A stretch of DNA of 38,889 nucleotides, taken from contig NZ_SMLW01000658.1 of NCBI RefSeq assembly GCF_009711405.1, positions 1-38,889 of the forward strand, written 5' to 3'. A program made the translations under genes and the position numbers. The notes under the pieces were generated by a model. It was not told the origin of the DNA and ran no database searches. It saw only the letters and a list, made by a program, of their open reading frames with translations. Below are positions 32,094 through 38,889 of the stretch, in pieces. Origin of the DNA: Fulvivirga kasyanovii. GTDB lineage: Bacteria > Bacteroidota > Bacteroidia > Cytophagales > Cyclobacteriaceae. Positions within the stretch are counted from its first letter, which is position 1; each line of letters opens with the position of its first letter.

Positions 32094-34406
32094 ATGAAGG
32101 TCTGTATTGCCGAGAAACCAAGTGTAGCCAGGGAAATAGCGCAGGTAATAGGAGCTAACGCTCGAAAAGAAGGGTACTTTGAAGGCAATGGCTATCAGGT
32201 TACGTGGACTTTCGGGCACTTTTGCACGCTGTATGCCCCGGAAGATTACCAGCCGCACTGGAAGCGGTGGGATTTGAACACGCTGCCTATGCTGCCCGAG
32301 CGCTTCGAAACCAAGCTCATGAAGGATGGCGGGGTAAAGAAGCAGTTCAGTGTAATCAAAAAACTGTTACAAAAAGCCACGGTAGTCATCAACTGTGGTG
32401 ATGCCGGCCAGGAAGGTGAGCTGATACAGCGGTGGGTAATCAAAGAAGCAAAGTATGAAGGGGAGGTGCAGCGCCTCTGGATATCATCGCTTACTACCGA
32501 AGCCATCAAGTCCGGATTTGAAAAACTGAGGCCGGCACAGGAATTTGATAACCTCTTCTATGCCGGAAGCTCACGGGCCATTGGCGATTGGCTGCTTGGT
32601 ATGAATGCCACCCGGCTCTATACACTTAAATATGGTGGCTTTAAGCAGGTACTATCCATCGGGCGCGTACAAACGCCTACTTTGGCCATGTTGGTGAACC
32701 GGCACTATGAAATAGAAAACTTTGTGCCTCAACCCTACTGGGAGCTGCAAACCATTTACAGGGAAACCAAATTTAACAATACCACGGGTAAGTTCTTTTC
32801 CAAAGAAGAAGGAGAAGAGCTTCTCAACAAGGTAACAGGGAAAGACCTTGTCATTACCGGAGTTGAGAAAAAAGACGGGAAGGAGTATGCTCCCAAGCTG
32901 TTTGATCTCACCAGTTTGCAGGTTTACTGCAACAATAAATTTGGTTTTACTGCCGAGGTGACTTTAAAGTTGATTCAAGGCCTTTATGAGAAAAAGGTAG
33001 TGACATACCCCAGGGTAGATACTACGTTTCTACCCAATGATATGTACCCTAAAATACCTGGAATACTTCAGGGGCTGTCAAATTACGCCAATTACACTGC
33101 ACCTATCCTCGGCAAAAAGATCAGGAAGTCAACCAAGGTATTTAATGATAATAAGGTAACGGATCACCATGCGATCATCCCTACAGGGGAGCAGAAGCCA
33201 TTGAGCCCTGATGAACAAAAGGTATATGACATCATTACCAGGCGCTTCATCGCTGTATTCTACCCAGATTGTAAAGTAGCCAAAACGGAGGTGAATGCAG
33301 AGGTGGAAGGGGTCAAATTTGTAGCCCGAGGTAAGGAGATACTGGACGAAGGATGGCGTGCGCTGTTCCCGAAGGAGAACAAGAAAAACTCTTCTGATGA
33401 CGATGATGAGAATAATGAGGATGACGAGGGGATTCTTCCTTCATTCGAAAAAGGAGAAAGTGGCCCTCACGAACCTTCATTTGTTGAAAAAACTACCAAA
33501 CCTCCCAAAAACTACACAGAAGCATCGCTGCTACGGGCTATGGAAACTGCCGGAAAGCAGGTAGATGACGAAGAACTGCGCGACCTGATGAAGGCCAACG
33601 GCATAGGCAGGCCATCTACAAGGGCAAGTATTATTGAAACCCTGTTTAAAAGAAAATACACGCAACGAAGGAAAAAGCAGGTGGTGCCTACGGAGATGGG
33701 TATACAGCTTATCAATACCATACGAAATAAACAGTTAAAATCGGCCGAGCTCACCGGGCATTGGGAAAAGAAGCTGAAGGAGATAGAGCAAGGCGAATTT
33801 GGGGCAGGGCAATTTATAGCCAACATGAAGAAGATGGTGGATGACCTGGTATCGGAAGTGCGTCAGGAAACCGGTAAGCCTATAGTAGCCCCACCAAAAG
33901 CTGGCGCTAATAAAAAAGCGACCAAAAAGAAGGCCACCAAGGAAATGAAATGTCCGAAATGCTCCTCCGGGAATATGCTTAAGGGTAAGAGCAGCTATGG
34001 GTGTAGTGAATGGAAAGCCGGCTGCAACATGCGCATACCCTTCGAATTTATGGGCAAAAAGTTTACCGACAAGCAGGTACAAAGACTGTTGGATAAAAAG
34101 GCAACCACCAAACTCAAGGGTTTTGTGCTCAATGGTGAAAAAGTAGAGGGGGTGGTGAAGCTGACAGAAACCTTTGAACTGGAATTGGAGAGTAAAGCCA
34201 AGCCAAAGGCATCCAAAGCGGCTACTAACGGTATGCCTGCGTGCCCCAAGTGTGGCAAAGGTCCTTTAATAAAAGGGAAGACAGCCTATGGTTGCAGCCA
34301 GTGGAAAGCAGGTTGTGATTTCCGGTACTCTTTTGCCGATATAAAGGCAAAAGCCAATGGACGCCCATTGACCAAAGAGCTGGTCTTGCAGATCATTTCG
34401 TCATAG
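32094..34406 (+). CDS. topB: DNA topoisomerase III
   Basis: A 770-residue type IA topoisomerase that relaxes and decatenates DNA. The TOPRIM start is MKVCIAEKPSVAREIA; the acidic triad region reads NCGDAGQEGELIQRW in place of the common DPDREGE. The catalytic tyrosine is Y305 in VVTYPRVDTTFLP. The body of the four-domain core follows, including IGRPSTRASIIETLFKRKY. An acidic insert (SSDDDDENNEDDEG) lies near residue 435. The C-terminus carries two similar modules with paired cysteines (CPKCSSGNMLKGKSSYGCSEWKAGC and CPKCGKGPLIKGKTAYGCSQ). It converges on the radical SAM gene. No conjugative genes are near, so it is probably a chromosomal repair gene. Confidence 0.95.
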   Translation: MKVCIAEKPSVAREIAQVIGANARKEGYFEGNGYQVTWTFGHFCTLYAPEDYQPHWKRWDLNTLPMLPERFETKLMKDGGVKKQFSVIKKLLQKATVVINCGDAGQEGELIQRWVIKEAKYEGEVQRLWISSLTTEAIKSGFEKLRPAQEFDNLFYAGSSRAIGDWLLGMNATRLYTLKYGGFKQVLSIGRVQTPTLAMLVNRHYEIENFVPQPYWELQTIYRETKFNNTTGKFFSKEEGEELLNKVTGKDLVITGVEKKDGKEYAPKLFDLTSLQVYCNNKFGFTAEVTLKLIQGLYEKKVVTYPRVDTTFLPNDMYPKIPGILQGLSNYANYTAPILGKKIRKSTKVFNDNKVTDHHAIIPTGEQKPLSPDEQKVYDIITRRFIAVFYPDCKVAKTEVNAEVEGVKFVARGKEILDEGWRALFPKENKKNSSDDDDENNEDDEGILPSFEKGESGPHEPSFVEKTTKPPKNYTEASLLRAMETAGKQVDDEELRDLMKANGIGRPSTRASIIETLFKRKYTQRRKKQVVPTEMGIQLINTIRNKQLKSAELTGHWEKKLKEIEQGEFGAGQFIANMKKMVDDLVSEVRQETGKPIVAPPKAGANKKATKKKATKEMKCPKCSSGNMLKGKSSYGCSEWKAGCNMRIPFEFMGKKFTDKQVQRLLDKKATTKLKGFVLNGEKVEGVVKLTETFELELESKAKPKASKAATNGMPACPKCGKGPLIKGKTAYGCSQWKAGCDFRYSFADIKAKANGRPLTKELVLQIISS

Positions 34407-34426
34407 CTTTAAAGGGTTGGAAAAGG

Positions 34427-35332
34427 TCAGTCAGGCTTATCTATAGCCGTTATGCTGCCAGGTATTTTATATTCCTCGCAAAGCTCTTTCATCTTTTTTG
34501 CAAAGGCCTTTTGATAATAGGGAGGCATCTGATAACCCTCTTGAAAAAAGCGGATATACCTCTCTTCAAGCTGCGGAAAATGTGCTCTGATGGCTTTCAT
34601 CACCAGGGTTTTGCTATCGGCGGAGCCATTGCCAAACAAAGTCAGTGTAGCCGGAAGTATATAGCTAACGTTTAAAGCTTTAAATATAGAGAAAAACAAT
34701 GTCAGGTTTTCTGAGGTATCAGAAATGAAGGGAAGCAAGGGCATCAGGCTTACTCCGGTATGAAAACCATCCCTTATTGCTTTTTCGAGTGCTTTCAGTC
34801 GTTTGGCCGGCTTGGTAGCACCTTTTTCAAATATACCGGCCACTTTTTCATCCAATGTTGAAAATGAAAATGATATAAGGGTTCCTCGTCCGGGAGATGA
34901 TTGCAGATCATGAGGAAGTATGGCATTTTGGTCTATCTTGTGCAGCAAGTCGAAGTCACGCTCTATCAGGTCTGATTTGGTAATAATATGTACAGGGAAC
35001 CGGTGCCTGGCGATTACCTCAAGAGCTTGCCGGGTGAGTTCATACTTCTTCTCCACCTGAAGGTAAGGGTCAGTGGCCGAGGAAAGTACAATATAGCCAT
35101 ACTGACCTTTTTTTGCCCTGTTGGATAACTGCTTGTCCAGCACTTCAATGGCATTGGTTTTTACAGAAAGACTTTGTTCAAGGTTGGTGCCGTACTTGCT
35201 ACCCCTGATATAACAGTACAGACAGTTGAAAGAGCAACTGCTATACAGATTGACTGTATAATCGTCGAGAAACCAACTGTCACGCTTTTGGGTTTTATTC
35301 AGTACCGATTTAACTTCTATTTCCTTTGGCAT
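34427..35332 (-). CDS. Radical SAM protein
   Basis: A 301-residue 4Fe-4S enzyme. C33-x3-C37-x2-C40 in SSCSFNCLYCYI is the radical SAM motif, followed by SSATDPYLQVEKKYELTRQALEVI and HIITKSDLIERD, as in SplB-like and PA0069/Rv2578c-type proteins. The substrate is not known. I chose ATG 35332; a TTG at 35356 overlapping the upstream stop is an alternative. It directly follows the receptor gene on the same strand, so both may be one transcript. Confidence 0.85.
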   Translation of the reverse strand: MPKEIEVKSVLNKTQKRDSWFLDDYTVNLYSSCSFNCLYCYIRGSKYGTNLEQSLSVKTNAIEVLDKQLSNRAKKGQYGYIVLSSATDPYLQVEKKYELTRQALEVIARHRFPVHIITKSDLIERDFDLLHKIDQNAILPHDLQSSPGRGTLISFSFSTLDEKVAGIFEKGATKPAKRLKALEKAIRDGFHTGVSLMPLLPFISDTSENLTLFFSIFKALNVSYILPATLTLFGNGSADSKTLVMKAIRAHFPQLEERYIRFFQEGYQMPPYYQKAFAKKMKELCEEYKIPGSITAIDKPD

Positions 35333-35352
35333 AGGTTTTTTGAAGCTGACTG

Positions 35353-37209
35353 TCAATCTCCCAGGTGGGCAGAAAACAGGTCATGGATCAGGACACTTTT
35401 ACCCTCATTTTCAGCCGTATCATATACACTTTCTATTTTCTTTTTAAAGTTCCAGATCGTATTCCGACGCAAGTCCAGGATCTCCGAGAGCTCGTCAAGT
35501 GTATAGGAGTTTTGACGGTTATTGGTAATATATAAAATGTAGAAAGCTTTTTCGATCGGAAACTTGATGCGGTGAAAAACTGTGTTGCTCGTTACCGACT
35601 CATCGTACCCGCATTTGGAGCACCTGCGTGAAAATTTGGTATGCCCGGGTGAGTATTTGTTGTTTCCGCACTTGCTGCATTCATAGCCTTCCGACCACTT
35701 CAGCCTTTCCAGAAACTTAAAACAACTAATAGGGTCCGGAAATATTTTGTTGAATTGCTCCAGCGTCAGATTCTTATTGACCAGGCGGTCCTGCAATATC
35801 TCTTTGATATTGTTTTTGAGCTTCCAGTTATCGAGGTCAAGCATCGAATTGATCTTGTTGATCTCCTTGGCCTGCTCGATCATTTTGTTGTTAGCCTCTT
35901 CCAACTGCAGGTTCTTCTCCTGCAACTGGGTAGTGCGCCTGGCCACGAGGTCTTCCAGTTCACGGTTGACTTTATCTTTAAGCTTAACATTTTCCTGATG
36001 CTGAATGATAATCCTTTTCAGCGCACGGTCACGATTGTCCTTCAATATCCTCACCCTGTCACTCAGGGCGAAGGTAAGGAATAGCATTTCAAGCAGGAAG
36101 CCGATATGCAGGCTGTAGTAGGAAATGATCCCGAAAGGAACAATAGAAAGGTTCAACAAAGCCTTGAACAGAAAGCCCAGGAAGAGTATGCCATAGGCCA
36201 TAACGAAGAAACGTGCTGGCTTGTAACCTCTGATCAGTACATGTATACCGGCATAAAATATCAGGGACAGGGGGATGATCTCGATATTTCGCCATTCGAA
36301 CAAAGTCTGGTCAAAAACAAGGGCGTACACAAATAGCACTGACCTCATAATCAGTATCACATTGATGATACGGTGAAGCTTTCGTGCCCTTCTTTTTGTA
36401 TTCAGGAAACGCTGGCCGAAGATAACTGCCCAAAATATCAACGAAAAAAGCGCCGCACCATAAGCTATCTGGTTCCATGCAGGCCAGCCAGGCCACAAAT
36501 ACTGATAAGCTATGCCGTCCACACACATGGCATAGACGCCTACGCTCAAAATATAGAAAGTATAATAAAGGTATTTCACTTCTCTGATGGCCGAAAAGAT
36601 CAGCAGGTTGTACAAACTGATGATCAGGATCATGCCATAGAAGATGCCATACAGAAAGTACTCATTGAGAGCATAGTATATAAAACGATCAATGGTACGT
36701 ACCGCAATCCGGATATCAGCATAGGCATGGGACCTTATCTTAAAGTAGAAGGTTTGCAGACCACTCAGGTTAGAGTTTATGGGTATTTCAAAGTTTTTAT
36801 GCTGGAAAGGCTTTTGATCAAAGTCATACATATCTCCCATGACCAGTTTTTTGAAACCTCCGTTAGGCAGTGGAATGTACGCCTCCACATGGTCGATGGA
36901 CTGATCGTAAAACTCCAGTAGCCAATGCTCATCGTGATGTTCAGGAATTCTCAGCGTTAACTTTACCCAATAAGCCGAAGCCGTGTTATAATCCTTGGGA
37001 GTAAAGTCAGGCTTCATATAAAAAAGGCGCGGATTCCTTCTTACCTGGTCAAAACCAACATTATTCAGTGGGTCTTCATAAATCTGAAGCTGATTGATCG
37101 GGATGATCTGCTCATCTACTTCGGGGTTCAGGGCAATAATTTGCCCGGTAACTGCTAAGCTCGCAGGAAATATCAGTAAAAAAAATAATAAAAATCTGGC
37201 TATCTGCAT
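35353..37209 (-). CDS. 7TMR-DISM receptor with transposase-like zinc-ribbon output
   Basis: A 618-residue inner-membrane sensor. A signal peptide (FLLFFLLIFPASLAVTG) leads to a periplasmic 7TMR-DISMED2-like domain (to about residue 180; AYWVKLTLRIPEHHDEHWLLEFYDQSIDHVEAY). Seven membrane helices follow, to about residue 390. A long coiled coil (LVARRTTQLQEKNLQLEEANNKMIEQAKEINK) connects to the output part. There C511, C514, C530 and C533 form a zinc ribbon within EGYECSKCGNNKYSPG ... RRCSKCGYDESVTSNT, followed by LDELSEILDLRRNTIWNFKKKIE, a helix-turn-helix. This matches the N-terminal region of IS1595-family transposases rather than a kinase or cyclase. Confidence 0.85.
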   Translation of the reverse strand: MQIARFLLFFLLIFPASLAVTGQIIALNPEVDEQIIPINQLQIYEDPLNNVGFDQVRRNPRLFYMKPDFTPKDYNTASAYWVKLTLRIPEHHDEHWLLEFYDQSIDHVEAYIPLPNGGFKKLVMGDMYDFDQKPFQHKNFEIPINSNLSGLQTFYFKIRSHAYADIRIAVRTIDRFIYYALNEYFLYGIFYGMILIISLYNLLIFSAIREVKYLYYTFYILSVGVYAMCVDGIAYQYLWPGWPAWNQIAYGAALFSLIFWAVIFGQRFLNTKRRARKLHRIINVILIMRSVLFVYALVFDQTLFEWRNIEIIPLSLIFYAGIHVLIRGYKPARFFVMAYGILFLGFLFKALLNLSIVPFGIISYYSLHIGFLLEMLFLTFALSDRVRILKDNRDRALKRIIIQHQENVKLKDKVNRELEDLVARRTTQLQEKNLQLEEANNKMIEQAKEINKINSMLDLDNWKLKNNIKEILQDRLVNKNLTLEQFNKIFPDPISCFKFLERLKWSEGYECSKCGNNKYSPGHTKFSRRCSKCGYDESVTSNTVFHRIKFPIEKAFYILYITNNRQNSYTLDELSEILDLRRNTIWNFKKKIESVYDTAENEGKSVLIHDLFSAHLGD

Positions 37210-37663
37210 TACAACTCTCTCAAAACCACCCTTGAAGATAAGTAATTTTGGGAATTGTTGAGGGGTTGGGGGTATGTACGCTGGCTAAGTTATCGGTGAC
37301 CGGTAATCGGGAACTTGAACTTCAATGACTAAGTTGAAAGACCGGAGTCGGATGATTTTGGTGGGTTGATAGTCGGTGGAGCGTTAGAAAATTGGAATAT
37401 TTCTATGAGATTACTATCCCCTTGAGGAGATTATAGGGGTGTTTTTAAGCCGATAAACAGTAATTAGGACACTGTTTTTCACAATAAAGTTTTTGTTAAA
37501 ACCGGACTCTAATTAGGGAAGTTCAAAACTGTTAACGGTGAACTTTAAATTTGAATAAATTGCAGGTTAATCATAACCATACCAAACGCAAGCCTGTTAA
37601 TATTCTGGTGCGATATATCTGTTCGCACCTCCTTGTTACAACTAACTATTAAACAATTATTCT
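37210..37663. other. Divergent intergenic region
   Basis: A 454-bp gap between the receptor and oxidoreductase genes with no gene. A full -7 match TAAATTTG lies at 37546-37553, and an operator-like dyad at 37607-37629. The left half is not recognisable. Confidence 0.5.
37607..37629. promoter_or_regulatory. Candidate operator-promoter of the oxidoreductase gene
   Basis: GGTGCGA (37607-37613) and TCGCACC (37623-37629) are perfect inverted arms. The loop contains TATATCTG (37614-37621), 7 of 8 with TAnnTTTG, so a bound factor would cover the -7 box. It lies 35 bp before the start codon. Confidence 0.45.
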
Positions 37664-38599
37664 ATGGAAGCTGCAATATTAGAAGAGTTTGGAAGCAAAT
37701 TGTCTGTAAAAGATCAACCGGTGCCGGAACCAAAGGAAGGGGAAGTGCTCGTGAAAGTTAAAGCCTCCGGAGTAAACCCTGTGGATGCGAAACTGGCTCA
37801 GGGATATATGAAAGACCGGCTGCCCCATGAATTTCCGCTGATTCTGGGATGGGACATGGCCGGTGTGATTGAAAAAAGAGGCCATGGGGCCAGAAGGTTT
37901 AGTGTTGGTGATGAAGTGTTTGCATATGCCCGAAGGCCTGAGCTGAATAACCACGGTACATTTGCAGATTATATTTCCGTTCCTGAAAGCTACCTGGCAA
38001 AAAAGCCGATAAATATCAGCTTTGAGGAGGCCGGAGCTGTACCTTTGGCCGGGCTTACTGCCTACCAGTGCCTTTTTGAAGCAGGAAAGGTTAAGCTTGA
38101 TGATACCGTAATGATCCTGGGGGCATCTGGAGGAGTTGGTTCTTTTGCCGTGCAAATGGCCAAATATGAAGGAGCACAGGTGGTGGCTGTTGCCAGTAAG
38201 GACAACCATGATTACCTCAGGGAACTGGGAGCCGACCATTGCCTAGACTATAAATCCCAGAAAATAGAAGAAGTTATATGGGATATTATTCCGGATGGTG
38301 TCGACCTCGTGTTTGATGCCGTGGGTGGAGATACCACCTTGCAGGGTGCTCGTAGTTTAAAAGAAGGTGGTAGACTGGTATCCATTACCAATCAGGGAGA
38401 TGGCCTGCCCGATCATATTGACTTTCATTTCATATTTACAGAACCCAATGCACGCCAACTGGACCATATCAGGGAAATGGTTGAAGCGGGCACACTAAAA
38501 GTCAACATTACCAAAGAATACAGCCTGAATAATATCAATGATGCTTTTGAACAAATAGAAACCGGACATACAACAGGAAAAATTATCGTTAAAATGTAG
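37664..38599 (+). CDS. MDR-family NADP-dependent oxidoreductase (quinone-reductase-like)
   Basis: A 311-residue medium-chain dehydrogenase/reductase without the zinc-binding cysteines. The N-terminal GroES-like part has VKVKASGVNPVDAKL and ILGWDMAGVIE. The NAD(P) site is VMILGASGGVGSFAVQMAK near residue 150. It likely reduces quinones or other electrophilic carbonyls. It is a single gene ended by a strong terminator and preceded by an operator-like dyad, so it may be induced by an electrophile. Confidence 0.92.
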   Translation: MEAAILEEFGSKLSVKDQPVPEPKEGEVLVKVKASGVNPVDAKLAQGYMKDRLPHEFPLILGWDMAGVIEKRGHGARRFSVGDEVFAYARRPELNNHGTFADYISVPESYLAKKPINISFEEAGAVPLAGLTAYQCLFEAGKVKLDDTVMILGASGGVGSFAVQMAKYEGAQVVAVASKDNHDYLRELGADHCLDYKSQKIEEVIWDIIPDGVDLVFDAVGGDTTLQGARSLKEGGRLVSITNQGDGLPDHIDFHFIFTEPNARQLDHIREMVEAGTLKVNITKEYSLNNINDAFEQIETGHTTGKIIVKM

Positions 38600-38620
38600 G
38601 TTATAGCATTAATGACGGTA

Positions 38621-38657
38621 AAAAGGAGAGTTTCGATGCCGGAAGCTCTCCTTTTTT
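38621..38657 (+). terminator. Rho-independent terminator of the oxidoreductase gene
   Basis: AAAAGGAGAG (38621-38630) pairs with CTCTCCTTTT (38646-38655), with a short loop and a T-run. Confidence 0.85.
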
Positions 38658-38889
38658 ATTTGCTATTCAGCAACATCAAAGGGCATATGTTTTGCATTTC
38701 AAGCTTGAGGAAAACCAGACAATTATTGAGTGTAGGAGCGTTGAGTAGCATTTTTTCTTCTTAACTTTAATAAACAATCCCAAAACTCACATTCAAACTA
38801 TATCAGGCAATCCGCTACCGTGTGGATTTTCAGAGGCACACTGAGGCGGTTTTTACCTGCGTGCGGTGCTGTAAGCTCTGATATGCAGA
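38658..38889. other. Right-edge sequence without a gene
   Basis: AT-rich sequence after the terminator. I see no reading frame or repeat that I can support. Confidence 0.4.

Noticed and set aside
32094-34406. topB as part of a conjugative or integrative element
   Set aside because: No relaxase, tra, integrase or attachment-site repeats were seen around it.

Overview
This window looks like a chromosomal segment of a member of the Bacteroidota, most likely order Cytophagales. Three things point there. Two secreted proteins end in type IX secretion (T9SS) type A sorting domains. Several genes follow the Bacteroidota promoter motif TAnnTTTG (best example upstream of the tetR-type gene). Receptors of the 7TMR-DISM type, TonB-C-domain proteins and Bacteroidota-style lipoproteins are all present. 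I cannot fix the genus. No rRNA, tRNA or CRISPR array was seen.

Layout. 1-4420: a very large RecQ-UvrD double-helicase protein, possibly cut at its 5' end by the window edge. 4530-8090: a TetR-type repressor followed by dsrE-like, PNPOx-like, ferredoxin-reductase-like and nucleoside-deaminase genes; matching palindromic operators (ACCGAACGTTYGGT) lie before the repressor and before the operon. 8146-9217: Crp/Fnr regulator and DoxX membrane protein. 9409-12017: small membrane protein, AraC regulator and Bcr/CflA-type drug exporter. 12061-18052: metallophosphoesterase lipoprotein, T9SS-sorted secreted protein, small lipoprotein, PLP-dependent basic amino acid decarboxylase and a secreted protein of unknown function. 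18384-20993: a multidomain T9SS-exported GH18 chitinase.

21650-25200 is an accessory island built on a REP/RAYT system. It holds one intact REP-associated tyrosine transposase bounded by inverted REP hairpins, one internally deleted 340-bp derivative, a 5' remnant, and further lone REPs. Between the REPs sit short, mostly unrecognised genes: small membrane proteins, a HEIGH-motif putative metalloprotease and two orphan proteins.

25259-29908: a secreted TonB-C-domain protein, a SAM methyltransferase, and a ridA / class V aminotransferase operon divergent from an Lrp/AsnC regulator. 30002-31567: a DUF4157 (eCIS core) protein whose C-terminal half resembles a RelA/SpoT-type nucleotidyltransferase, a candidate secreted toxin. 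32094-38599: topoisomerase III, a radical SAM protein, a 7TM receptor with an IS1595-transposase-like zinc ribbon as its cytoplasmic output, and an MDR-family oxidoreductase.

The strongest candidates for something under-described are the REP-delimited array of orphan genes, the DUF4157-RelA/SpoT-like protein, and the receptor whose output domain looks like a domesticated transposase zinc ribbon.
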